Of a DNA stretch of 64,000 nt, positions 1 to 7,566 are shown one piece after another. The notes below the pieces were generated by a model. It had not been told where the DNA came from. It saw nothing but the letters and a program-made list of their open reading frames with translations, and searched no databases. Made by a program: the position numbers and the translations under genes. Origin of the DNA: Burkholderia savannae (GTDB lineage Bacteria > Pseudomonadota > Gammaproteobacteria > Burkholderiales > Burkholderiaceae); assembly GCF_001524445.2 (NCBI RefSeq), contig NZ_CP013418.1, positions 434,001 to 498,000 on the forward strand. Reading direction: 5' to 3'. Every line of letters begins with the position of its first letter. Positions within the stretch are counted from its first letter, which is position 1.

Positions 1-81
1 ATCCTCGCCGCCACGACATCACTCCGCGTGGTCGTTGCGCACGCGGCGGCTCGACGCTTGATCGACCGCCGCGCGTCGCGA

Positions 82-630
82 TCAGATCATCCGTTCGAAC
101 GCGCCATCCTTCATCACGAAGCGATGAACGAGCGCCGCGAGCGCATGCATGCCGATCAGCACGATGAAGAGCGTCGCCGACAGGCTGTGCCATTCGCCGA
201 TGCTCGCGCCGAGCGAATGAGGCGATGCGATCGTCGGCAGCGGGACGATGCCCGCGAGCTTCAATTGCCACGTGCGGCCGTTCGCATTCAGCCAGCCGAG
301 CAGCGGCACGGCGATCAGCGCGGCGTACAGCAGCTTGTGAACCGCGCTCGCCGCGAGTGACAGCAGCGCGCCCTGCTGATGCGCGGGCGGGCTGCGGCGC
401 ACGATTGACCACAGCGCGCGCGCCGCAATGACGGCGATCAGTGCGGTGCCGAGCGCGACATGCCAGGCGACGAGGCCGGCGGGCGGCGCCGTACCGTGCA
501 CGTCGGGCATCGTCCAGCCGAGCACGAATTGAGCGAGCACGAGCGCGGCAACGCTCCAGTGCAGGATGCGGCTGAGCAGGTCGTAGCGAGCTGGCGTTCG
601 GGTGGCGTGTGTCATCGCGCGGATCGTCAT
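82..630 (-). CDS. Cytochrome b561 family membrane protein
   Basis: Predicted four-helix, inner-membrane di-haem b cytochrome of about 182 residues, a normal length for the prokaryotic b561 family, which moves electrons between the quinone pool and periplasmic partners. Visible signs are four hydrophobic helices carrying histidines in the expected places: LHWSVAAL in helix 1, WHVALG in helix 2, HKLLYAAL in helix 3 and WHSLSATL with GMHALAALVHRF at the end. An upstream in-frame ATG at 687 would add 19 hydrophilic residues. I chose the start at 630 because it sits just before the helix-1 lead-in; 615 is also possible. The physiological partner is not evident from the neighbours. Confidence 0.85.
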   Translation of the reverse strand: MTIRAMTHATRTPARYDLLSRILHWSVAALVLAQFVLGWTMPDVHGTAPPAGLVAWHVALGTALIAVIAARALWSIVRRSPPAHQQGALLSLAASAVHKLLYAALIAVPLLGWLNANGRTWQLKLAGIVPLPTIASPHSLGASIGEWHSLSATLFIVLIGMHALAALVHRFVMKDGAFERMI

Positions 631-822
631 ATAGGTAAGCCGTTCGTAGGGATCGGTCGGCGCAACGTGTCGTGCGCCGTCGTACATTACCGGGCTCGAT
701 CGATTATGGCGGCCGATTCTTATGGAAATCTTAAGGCCGGGGCGTGGCCGCGCAAATGGCGGCGCACCACGTGCGATGCGGCGTGCGTCGCCGCTCGGCC
801 CGCCGGCTGATCGGGCGCCGGC

Positions 823-960
823 TCAAAGCCAGTTCGGCCGGCCCATGTGCGCGGGGTGCGGGCCGTCGACGTAGGAATCGGCGACGGTCTGCCGCGTCGC
901 GCATCCGCTGGCCGCGGCAAGCGCACTCAGACAAAGCAGAAAAATGAGAATGCGTTTCAT
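823..960 (-). CDS. Small secreted lipoprotein, 45 residues
   Basis: A short gene with a clear signal peptide: MKR, then a hydrophobic stretch ILIFLLCLSALAAA, then a lipobox-like ASGC. The lipidated cysteine would be residue 20, leaving a mature peptide of 26 residues rich in Pro, His and Gly and ending in RPNWL. This predicts a tiny outer- or inner-membrane-anchored lipoprotein. I do not recognise the mature part, and nothing in the flanking genes assigns a role. The charged start, hydrophobic core and cysteine position make a chance reading frame unlikely. Confidence 0.65.
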   Translation of the reverse strand: MKRILIFLLCLSALAAASGCATRQTVADSYVDGPHPAHMGRPNWL

Positions 961-1086
961 GTCGTTTCTTCGATGCGGGCTGCGGTTTCGCGTGCCGCCA
1001 CTGTGCCGGGCGTGCGCTTAAGCCTCGCTTAACGGTCCGAATCGAACGCCGCGACACGATCGCGCAGCGTTTGCGTTCTCGCCATT

Positions 1087-1115
1087 CATTATGTAAAAAT
1101 ATATAATGTTATTTT
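1087..1115. promoter_or_regulatory. AT-rich operator/promoter of the ArsR-YeeE operon
   Basis: An abrupt AT-rich island in GC-rich DNA just before the ArsR gene. It contains the inverted repeat CATTAT-N10-ATAATG. BigR-type repressors are known to bind AT-rich palindromes in their own promoters. This is inferred to be the autoregulatory operator overlapping the promoter. A good ribosome site (GGAGG, 1125-1129) follows. Confidence 0.55.
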
Positions 1116-1136
1116 GTAGATTGTGGAGGTGAGGCG

Positions 1137-1484
1137 ATGGGTGCTGCCGGTTCGTCGATCGAACTGTCCGGGATGCGCGCGTCGGCCGACGCCGCTTGCG
1201 CGCTGCTGAAGGCGCTGTCGAATCCGGATCGATTGCTGATGATGTGCGAGCTTGCTCAATGCGGCGAGCTGTGCGTGAGCGACATCGAAGCGCGGCTCGA
1301 CATCCGCCAGCCGACGCTGTCGCAACAGCTCGCCGTGCTGCGCGAGAGCGCGCTCGTCGAAACGCGGCGCGACGGCAAGAACGTCTACTACGCGCTCGCG
1401 AGCGAGCCGGCGATCGCGATCATGTCCGTGCTCTACGAGCAATTCTGTGCAACGAACAAGAAGGGGAAGCGCCGTGGCCGTTGA
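1137..1484 (+). CDS. ArsR/SmtB family repressor, BigR/SqrR-like
   Basis: A 115-residue winged-helix repressor of usual length for the ArsR family. The recognition helix lies around QPTLSQQLAVLRES (58-71) and the wing around RRDGKNVYYAL (77-87). Two cysteines, C46 in the ELC segment after the first helices and C104 near the C-terminus, sit close to the pair that forms a disulfide or polysulfide link in BigR, SqrR and YgaV, which sense reactive sulfur; C37, C42 and C21 are extra. The metal-binding ELCVCDL motif of arsenic sensors is absent. The gene overlaps the start of the next membrane gene by 11 bp, so they are co-transcribed. A sulfide/persulfide sensor is the best guess. Confidence 0.85.
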   Translation: MGAAGSSIELSGMRASADAACALLKALSNPDRLLMMCELAQCGELCVSDIEARLDIRQPTLSQQLAVLRESALVETRRDGKNVYYALASEPAIAIMSVLYEQFCATNKKGKRRGR

Positions 1485-1908
1485 TCTCGTTCATTTCACG
1501 CCGGGCCTCTCGTTCGCGGGCGGCCTGATGATCGGCGCCGCAGCCGCGCTGCTCGTGCTCTTCGACGGCCGCATCGCCGGCATCAGCGGCATCGTCGGCG
1601 GGCTGCTCGCCGGCCGGCGCGGCGGTGCGGGCTGGCGCGCGGCGTTTCTCGCCGGCATGATCGCGGCCGCGCTCGTCGCGAGCGCGCTCGACTGGTTCTC
1701 GATGCCCGTCGTCGACGCGGGCTGGGCCAGGGTGATCGCCGGCGGCGTGCTGGTCGGCATCGGCACGCGCTATGCGGGCGGCTGCACGAGCGGACACGGC
1801 GTGTGCGGGATCTCGCGCGGCGCGTTGCGCTCGATCGTCGCCACGGCGGTATTCATGGCGGCGGGCATCGCGACGGTGTTCGTGCTGCGCCACGTGTTCG
1901 GAGGGTGA
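1474..1908 (+). CDS. YeeE/YedE family membrane protein, first half-unit
   Basis: A 144-residue polytopic inner-membrane protein of the YeeE/YedE (DUF395, PmpA-like) family, related to thiosulfate/sulfur-compound transporters. It shows four hydrophobic segments and the conserved [11 protein letters not shown] motif near residues 100-110, whose cysteine is the expected sulfur-relay residue. I chose the GTG start at 1474, preceded by AAGGGGAAG, rather than an upstream GTG at 1447. With the following gene it forms the usual two-protein half-transporter pair. Co-transcription with a BigR-like repressor suggests a role in sulfide or persulfide handling. Confidence 0.85.
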   Translation: MAVDLVHFTPGLSFAGGLMIGAAAALLVLFDGRIAGISGIVGGLLAGRRGGAGWRAAFLAGMIAAALVASALDWFSMPVVDAGWARVIAGGVLVGIGTRYAGGCTSGHGVCGISRGALRSIVATAVFMAAGIATVFVLRHVFGG

Positions 1909-1909
1909 C

Positions 1910-2332
1910 ATGAGCGTGTTGTTCGCATTCCTGTCCGGCTTGCTGTTCGGCGCCGGTTTATTGGTGTCCGGGATGGCGAATCCCGCGAAGGTGCAGGGCT
2001 TTCTCGATCTTGCCGGCAACTGGGACCCGTCGCTCGCGTTCGTGATGGCAGGCGCGATCGCGGTCGGCTCGGTCGCATTCGCGTTCGCCAAGCGGCGCGA
2101 GCGCTCGTTGCTCGGGCTGCCGATGCAGATCCCGCCGCGCGGGGCCGTCACGCTCAGGCTCGTCGCGGGCAGCGCGGCGTTCGGCGTCGGCTGGGGGCTC
2201 GTCGGCTACTGTCCGGGGCCGGCGGTCGTGTCGCTCGGCTTGGGCGGCGCGAAGGCGTTCGGCTTCGTCGCGGCGATGCTGATCGGCATGGCGGCGTTCG
2301 AAGGGATCGAACGCGCCGGGGCCGGGCGTTGA
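1910..2332 (+). CDS. YeeE/YedE-like (DUF6691) membrane protein, second half-unit
   Basis: A 140-residue membrane protein, the partner half of the preceding YeeE/YedE protein. Motifs include the N-terminal [22 protein letters not shown], shown here split as GLLFGAGLL and SGMANPAKV, and [12 protein letters not shown] with a conserved cysteine in the later helix. The start ATG lies 1 bp after the stop of the previous gene, so the pair is almost certainly translated together. Known relatives are fused to, or adjacent to, sulfur dioxygenase genes; no such enzyme lies next door here. Confidence 0.85.
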   Translation: MSVLFAFLSGLLFGAGLLVSGMANPAKVQGFLDLAGNWDPSLAFVMAGAIAVGSVAFAFAKRRERSLLGLPMQIPPRGAVTLRLVAGSAAFGVGWGLVGYCPGPAVVSLGLGGAKAFGFVAAMLIGMAAFEGIERAGAGR

Positions 2333-2409
2333 ACGGCGCGCGGCGCGCGCCGGAGAGGCGCGGGAATGCGTAGGATCGGGGTCTTCCTGTTTCTGCCTTC
2401 GACTGCCCG

Positions 2410-2919
2410 ATGATCGCCATCCGTTTGCTCGAGCCCGTTCACGCCGCCGCGTTCAAGGCTTTGCGTCTCGCCGCGATCGATGCGTCGCCGAGCGCGGTAT
2501 GGCCGACGCGCGACGAAGAAGCGGCGCGATCGACGGCGGAAGTGGAGGCGCGGCTTCGCGCGTCGGACACGCAGGCGGTGTTCGGCGCGCTGGCCGCCGA
2601 AGGCGAATTGATTGGCATCGCCGGCGTGCGCAGGGATGCGCTCGTGCAGGTCGGCCATAAGGCGACGCTTTGGGGCGTGTTCGTGGCGCCCGCGCATCGC
2701 GGCGCCGGGCTTGCGCGACGGTTGATCGACGCCGCGTTGACGCACGCGGCGCGCGATTGGGGCATCGCTCAGGTCAATCTATGCGTGAACACGGAAAACG
2801 AACTCGCGAAGGCGCTGTATGCGTCGCTCGGCTTCGAGACGTTCGGCGTCGAGCGGCGTGCGATGCGTGTCGGCGATCGGTTTTATGACGAGCAGCACAT
2901 GGTTCGGTTGCTTCGTTGA
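2410..2919 (+). CDS. GNAT family N-acetyltransferase
   Basis: A 169-residue protein with the GNAT fold. The acetyl-CoA-binding loop is visible as LWGVFVAPAHRGAGLARRLI (about residues 87-106), with the R-G-x-G-x-A pattern. It is followed by the typical C-terminal NLCVNTENELAKALYASLGFE strand-helix (N and A-LY-x-x-LGF). The N-terminal MIAIRLLEPVHAAAFKALR is the usual opening strand and helix. The substrate cannot be read from sequence. The gene stands alone between the YeeE pair and a small convergent gene. Confidence 0.9.
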   Translation: MIAIRLLEPVHAAAFKALRLAAIDASPSAVWPTRDEEAARSTAEVEARLRASDTQAVFGALAAEGELIGIAGVRRDALVQVGHKATLWGVFVAPAHRGAGLARRLIDAALTHAARDWGIAQVNLCVNTENELAKALYASLGFETFGVERRAMRVGDRFYDEQHMVRLLR

Positions 2920-3203
2920 GCGCGGCATGTGCGGTGGTCAGGCGCGCCCGACGGCTTGTGTCGTCGCGTCGCGGCCGCGTTTCGGCGATGTCGCGTTGCG
3001 CGTTGTTCGCGCGACCTCTATCGCCCGGCGCTCTTCGCCGTGCTCGTTCCTATTGCGCGATTCGGGCCGGGCGGACGCCGGATGACGGTCGGCACACGCC
3101 GGCGCTGTGATTGCCGGGAACGCGCATTTCCCGATGTCTGGCGGCAGCGGTCCATTTCATCGAGCGATTCCAAGCGGGCTCGCACGATCGCGGCGCGGCG
3201 TCA

Positions 3204-3413
3204 TCAAGCGGCTGCTTGCGTTTGCTGCCGTTGCTGTTGCGCCGCCTCGTTCTCCTGTTCCCATTCGTACCAGTCGTCGCCGAGCAACTCGATCGGATGT
3301 TGAGTGCGGTCGGAGCCGTTGCCGCATGACAGCGCGTCGACCGAGCAATATCGATCGCATCCCCAGCAATTGCGTTCGGGGTGTTTCGGATGCAGCGGAA
3401 ATTTCTTCGCCAT
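3204..3413 (-). CDS. DUF3079 domain small protein
   Basis: A 69-residue protein matching the DUF3079 pattern: MAKKFPLHPKHPERNCWGCDRYC at the N-terminus (cysteines at 16, 19, 23 and 30) and GNGSDRTQHPIELLGDDWYEW in the middle. The cysteine spacing and aromatic residues suggest a small metal-binding protein, but the family has no known function. The last 20 residues are Gln/Ala-rich and look unstructured. The start ATG is the only one compatible with the family's beginning. Confidence 0.8.
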   Translation of the reverse strand: MAKKFPLHPKHPERNCWGCDRYCSVDALSCGNGSDRTQHPIELLGDDWYEWEQENEAAQQQRQQTQAAA

Positions 3414-3614
3414 GCCGGGGGGCCTCGCAAAATGCGTTGGAGGGTGTCGCGGCGGCGATGTCAGACGGCGCCTTGGCGGGCGGGGTAGGCGGCTGGGAAA
3501 GGCGCGACGCGCGCACGACTTCGTGCGTGGTGAGCTGACAGGATTTCTGTCGCCGCGACCAGCATATTTTGTCGAGCGGGCGACGCGCGTTCCTTGATGT
3601 CGCGCATCGAATCG

Positions 3615-3685
3615 CACGGTGCGACGCCGCGTCGCGCGGCGTTGCACCGTGTTGCGGCATGTCGCTGCCTGTTGCGGCATGTCGC
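3615..3685. repeat. Strong hairpin followed by a 15-bp direct repeat
   Basis: Positions 3615-3651 form a near-perfect hairpin: CACGGTGC-x-ACGCCGC, a 5-base loop, then GCGGCGT-x-GCACCGTG. It is followed by two copies of GTTGCGGCATGTCGC (3651-3665 and 3671-3685). The block lies downstream of the LexA-controlled gene on the minus strand and could end its transcript, although there is no T-run. The rest of the 3414-3757 gap shows nothing else. Confidence 0.6.
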
Positions 3686-3757
3686 GCCGGCGGCGGCCGC
3701 GCGGCGTCGATCCGTGTTGTCCGTGTCGACTGCGTCGGTCGACGCCGGACACGGCGC

Positions 3758-4030
3758 TTACCGGCTTGCGGCTTGCGCAGCGAGGTGCTGGCGGATCAGC
3801 GTCAAGTAACGGTCACCCACCGTGCGATCGATTTCGGCGCGCCGGGGCGGCTTGCGCAGCGAGATCGGCGGCCAGACGCCCAGGTAGCGGCAAACGGCCG
3901 ACAAATAAGGCTTGCGGACGCGCCCCATGTGCCGAGCCGCGCGCTCCACGCGTTCGTCGCCGACCTGGCTGCGCAGCCAGGCGAGGATTTGGCGATCGGT
4001 ATCGTTGACGATGCGAATCAGGTGCTCCAT
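3758..4030 (-). CDS. LexA-controlled small basic protein of unknown function
   Basis: A 90-residue basic protein, MEHLIRIVNDTDRQILAWL..., with a predicted helical N-terminal half (residues 1-45) and a second half rich in Arg, Lys and Pro (SLRKPPRRAEIDRTV). I do not recognise the family. The short helices, the many arginines and the segment RAARHMGRVRKPYLSAVCRYLGV fit nucleic-acid binding, which is inference only. I chose the ATG at 4030 because GAGGTG lies 6-11 bases upstream; an ATG four codons earlier lacks a ribosome site. A LexA box 28-47 bp upstream implies induction by DNA damage. Confidence 0.7.
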   Translation of the reverse strand: MEHLIRIVNDTDRQILAWLRSQVGDERVERAARHMGRVRKPYLSAVCRYLGVWPPISLRKPPRRAEIDRTVGDRYLTLIRQHLAAQAASR

Positions 4031-4057
4031 TTGACACCTCACTGGCTAAAAACACAG

Positions 4058-4077
4058 TACTGTTAATTTATCCAGTA
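4058..4077 (-). promoter_or_regulatory. LexA (SOS) box
   Basis: The 20-mer TACTGTTAATTTATCCAGTA is a close match to the beta/gamma-proteobacterial LexA site (CTG-N10-CAG inside TACTG...CAGTA). Both outer pentamers are perfect and the spacer is AT-rich. It lies in the promoter zone of the 90-residue gene reading leftward, so LexA should repress that gene. Confidence 0.8.
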
Positions 4078-4445
4078 TTTGTCGTATGTGCAACTGCATT
4101 AAATAGGGTGCGAATTGGGGCGCGAAGGGCGCCGGCAGTTGGAATGCGGCGCGGCGCGGGACCCACGCGGTAGCGCAGTGAGGAGAACGCGGCGCGAAAA
4201 GGGGGGGCGCACGCTCAGGCGAGACGGGTTCGTTCAGCCGCGCAGCGTTCGATGCCGATGAATGCGGCGAGGCGGGGAGCGGCCCGGCGACGAACGAATC
4301 TCATGCGCGGCGTCGATCGTCGGCCGGAGGCCGGAGGCCTTCTCGGCGGCAATGGAACCTCGGCGCGGTTGCGAGGGCGGCATGACGAACGCGAAGCGCC
4401 GCGCTTTCCGCGAGCGGGGCATTCGCGGTCGTGCGTCCGAGAAGG
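4078..4445. other. Intergenic gap, no gene seen
   Basis: Between the LexA box and the end of the DUF2182 gene I see no credible reading frame with a ribosome site. There is only moderately GC-rich sequence containing a G-run near 4201. It may hold the rest of the SOS promoter (leftward) and the 3' end of the tyrosinase operon. Confidence 0.5.
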
Positions 4446-5222
4446 TCAGACGGGCAAGCGCAGCGAAGCCAGCGTCGCGCGCACCCTCGCCGAAACGATG
4501 CGCACGGCCTTGCCGGGGCCGCGGCATCGCCATGCGGGCGTCGCCGGCCGTTCGATCCGTTCGGCGACGATGAAGCCCATGACCGCGATCGTCGCGGGCA
4601 CGTGCGCCGGTCCGGCCAGCAGCGGCAGCAACATCAGCGCCCAGCAATTCCCCGCGCACGACGCGCCGCTCGCCAGCCCGAAGCGCAGCGCGTCGCGTTC
4701 GGCGGCCATGCCGAACGCCGCCAATGGCGGCCGGCGATGGCAGACGTTCAGGAACCACTGCTTGGCGGGCGAAGCCTGCCAAAGCAGCGCGAGCGCAAGC
4801 CCGGCGCTCATTCGCGCGACGGCGCCCGGCGCGGCCCAGGTCAGCGCGATCGCGGCGATCTGCAAGCCGATCCACGCGGCGAGCCAGACGGCCGCGTAGC
4901 CGGCGACGAAGAGGAGCGCCGCCCGCGTGCGGCGGCGCGCGAAACTGCGCTCCAGTACATGCCGCAGCGGCGACGCGGCGAGCGGCGCCATCATCGCCGC
5001 GACCATCAGCACGGAATCGGCCGCGAACTTCGCCGGCGAGTTCGACAAATACGCGAGACGCAGCCAGGTCGACAGCGGCACGCGCCAGTCGCCCGCGATC
5101 GCGCAGAGCGCGGGCGGCATCAGGCCGCCCGCGCCGACGATCAACGCGGACCACGCGATCACGCTGATCGACGCGAGCGCGACGAGCGGCGCGTCGAGCC
5201 GTCGCTCGGCGAGCTTCATCAT
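4446..5222 (-). CDS. DUF2182 integral membrane protein
   Basis: A 258-residue polytopic protein of the DUF2182 family, annotated elsewhere as predicted metal-binding integral membrane protein. Visible family marks are a VLMVAAMMAPL segment (about 72-82), NVCHRRPPLAAF with a Cys-His pair (about 159-170) and GASCAGNCWALMLLPLLAG with two cysteines (about 186-204). The start lies 10 bp after the tyrosinase stop, so the two genes form an operon. Copper or other metal handling for the tyrosinase is a reasonable inference but unproven. The last 30 residues are Arg-rich and cytoplasmic-looking. Confidence 0.85.
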   Translation of the reverse strand: MMKLAERRLDAPLVALASISVIAWSALIVGAGGLMPPALCAIAGDWRVPLSTWLRLAYLSNSPAKFAADSVLMVAAMMAPLAASPLRHVLERSFARRRTRAALLFVAGYAAVWLAAWIGLQIAAIALTWAAPGAVARMSAGLALALLWQASPAKQWFLNVCHRRPPLAAFGMAAERDALRFGLASGASCAGNCWALMLLPLLAGPAHVPATIAVMGFIVAERIERPATPAWRCRGPGKAVRIVSARVRATLASLRLPV

Positions 5223-5232
5223 CGGCCCCGCG

Positions 5233-6768
5233 TCACGTGCTCTGCCGATACACGCTGATGCGGCCGATGCTCACCTGCGACTCTTCGGCCACCGGCGTCG
5301 CCGCGACGAGCCGCACGTCGAGCTTGGACGGCGGCAACGCGCCGGCAAGATGCAGCGCATCGATCACGTGCGAGATTTCGAGCACGAACGTCACGCCGTC
5401 GCCCGCGTGTCCGTCCTCGGCCACCGTCGCCTTGCTCACGCCGAAGAGCGCGACGCAGCCGGCGAGATGGTCGGGATACTTCGCGGGGTCCTCGCCTTCG
5501 GGAACGTTGATGTAGACGTTGAGGACGGTCGCGTCGTCGAGACCGCGGACATTCTCGAGGTTCAGGAAGATGCGGTCGGGCGTCGATGATGTCGCGGCCG
5601 CGGTCGCCGCCAGATTGGCGGTGAGCTTGCGGTGCACGCCGGCGTCGAGCGTGACGGACGAGCGCGCCTCCGAGCCCGCCACCGGGACGTGCTGGTCGCT
5701 TGCGCCGAACAGCTCGACGATCTTCGGATCGGTCACGGCGAAGTCCTCCTGCGGCGTTTCGGCCGTCGCCTGCGCGCGCAGGCGGCTCACGCGTGCGGCC
5801 GTCAGCGGCGTCGCGGTCGGCGCCGATACGTCATCGTAAGCATAGCCGAGCTTCGACAGGTCGCTCATTTCGCCGGGCGTGTAGGTCCAGATGTCTCCGT
5901 GCGGCATCGGCATCTTGAAAGGCCGCTCGCCGATGGCGGCCGGGCCTTTCAGCCAATTCACGGCGGTCGGGTCGACGTGAGCCGGGGGATTCCTTCGCCA
6001 GACTTCCCACAGCCGGTCGATGTTCGCGTGGTGCAGCCAGAAGATCGGGTCGAGGCCCGCGATGTCGGGGTGGGACATCAATCCGGGCAGGCCCGTCGCC
6101 CGATTCTTGCCGCCGACGATGCCGTGCACCGCGTCGTGCGGCTGCGTCTCGATTCCGCCGTGCACCCGGCCGCTATGGCTGAAGCCCGTATCCACCCCGC
6201 CGAATCCGGGGCTGCCTCCGCTCGCCACGCCTTCGAAATCGGGATCGCCGAGTGCGTTCATGTTGATCCACTGGGTCGGCACGTAGACTTCGCCGTTGTT
6301 GTACGGGCCGTAGCGCTGCTTCACGTACAGCGGATTGTTGCCTTTCCCGTCCGGCCAGTCGGGCGACGCGAAGGCCTTCGGCAGAAGATCCTGGCCCGGC
6401 TTGAAATAATTCCAGTAGGGCAGCGCCCAGTTCTTGGGCCCGCGCAGCTTCGCGATCTCGTCGCGCACGACGGCCTCCAACGCGAGCAGGTAGCCGCGAT
6501 GCCAGGGCAGGAAGTACCAGCTGCCGTGCTGGCATTGTCTCCAGAAGGTCTGGTAATCGGCCGTGCTCGGCATCTTGTCGTGCGCGTTCAGGTAGCCCAC
6601 GCGTTGCCACAGGTCCTTCTGGAATCCGTGGATGGCCGCGTAGAAACGCCAGCTGGCCCGATCGTCGAGCGCGCGCGCCTGCATCGCCTTGACGCCGCGT
6701 GCGTACCAGAGAATCGGCTCGGCCCAGTCGGCACCCAGATCCCAGATGTTTTGACGTAAGTAAGTCAT
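5233..6768 (-). CDS. Tyrosinase (type 3 copper monooxygenase)
   Basis: A 511-residue enzyme expected to hydroxylate monophenols and oxidise diphenols to quinones. The CuA histidines are H47 (AAIHGF), H81 (CQHGSW) and H90 (PWHRG). The CuB set is H211 and H215 (PHDAVHG) and H247 in WLHHANIDRLW. The region after about residue 330 is a C-terminal domain ending in a beta-rich segment (SQVSIGRISVYRQ), as in long bacterial tyrosinases whose tail shields the active site. No signal peptide is seen, so it is probably cytoplasmic. I chose the ATG at 6768 because AGGGGA precedes it. It is co-transcribed with the DUF2182 gene. Confidence 0.93.
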   Translation of the reverse strand: MTYLRQNIWDLGADWAEPILWYARGVKAMQARALDDRASWRFYAAIHGFQKDLWQRVGYLNAHDKMPSTADYQTFWRQCQHGSWYFLPWHRGYLLALEAVVRDEIAKLRGPKNWALPYWNYFKPGQDLLPKAFASPDWPDGKGNNPLYVKQRYGPYNNGEVYVPTQWINMNALGDPDFEGVASGGSPGFGGVDTGFSHSGRVHGGIETQPHDAVHGIVGGKNRATGLPGLMSHPDIAGLDPIFWLHHANIDRLWEVWRRNPPAHVDPTAVNWLKGPAAIGERPFKMPMPHGDIWTYTPGEMSDLSKLGYAYDDVSAPTATPLTAARVSRLRAQATAETPQEDFAVTDPKIVELFGASDQHVPVAGSEARSSVTLDAGVHRKLTANLAATAAATSSTPDRIFLNLENVRGLDDATVLNVYINVPEGEDPAKYPDHLAGCVALFGVSKATVAEDGHAGDGVTFVLEISHVIDALHLAGALPPSKLDVRLVAATPVAEESQVSIGRISVYRQST

Positions 6769-6805
6769 GCTGATTTCCCCTTTTTTATAAGCGTGCAGCA
6801 TGCCG

Positions 6806-6830
6806 CGATCGGATTGGTCGAATCCGATCG
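6806..6830. promoter_or_regulatory. Perfect 10-bp inverted repeat upstream of tyrosinase
   Basis: CGATCGGATT, a 5-bp spacer, then AATCCGATCG, ending 38 bp before the tyrosinase start. The arms are perfect. It may be an operator for a dimeric regulator or a hairpin in the 5' leader. No regulator gene lies next to it. Confidence 0.5.
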
Positions 6831-7566
6831 TCCAAACGACTATCGATCAATTGAAATGGATAAAGCGTTATCCGATGGAAAGGAAGGTCACGTTAATTGT
6901 TGGTCATTGTTCAAACGGCGATTCGGCTCGCACGGAAAGCGCCGGTCTTTGTCGAGGCAACGAGTTCCGGCTTCGTTTTCTGGTTTTGGGCATCGGGCCG
7001 TCGCCATGAAAATGCTAGTTCATTTTCTGTCCGTTTTCATGGGTAAATGAGATGTTGCGGAAAATTGGCGATTCGATCGGATCGATTCGATTCTGGGCGA
7101 TGCCGGTTTTGCCGAGAAGATTGGTGTTTTCCACTCGGGGATTCCACGCGAGCGGGTTCGTTGCGGATCGGGCCGTGTTTCGTCGGGCGTCGTCGGGCGT
7201 CGCGGGGATCTCGAATCGGGGCAGCGGGCGAGCTGCGGCGCCGGCGAAATTCGATTCGATGAGCCGGCGCAGGAAGCGGGTTTCGAGGAATCGAAAAGAT
7301 CGATCTCTTCGGTAAACAGTTAAAACGAAGTGCGTCGAACCGGCCCGGTCGAGATCGTCGATGAGCTGATTGCAAGCGTCGCGCGCTCCAATCGTATCGA
7401 GTCGCGGCGGATTTTCTCAGAGCGTTTCCGATGTCATGTCGCGATGCGCGTCGCGACGATCACCGAGCCGCATCCAATTGAACGCGAGCAGGGCGCAACC
7501 GGGCCACCGGCTCGAGCACGGGTTCGATCGGCTCTCGCCGCGACGCCCGCGCCCCGATCGCACGCG
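6831..7566. other. Long intergenic gap, no convincing gene
   Basis: About 740 bp of lower GC than the neighbours, upstream of tyrosinase and downstream of the methyltransferase. Short open frames exist (for example 7052-7315 on the plus strand), but their composition and lack of known motifs do not support coding. It may carry the tyrosinase promoter; no clear -35/-10 pair could be chosen. Confidence 0.45.

Noticed and set aside
6793..7315. Small plus-strand frames in the gap upstream of tyrosinase
   Set aside because: They lack family motifs and ribosome sites, and their residue makeup looks like random translation.
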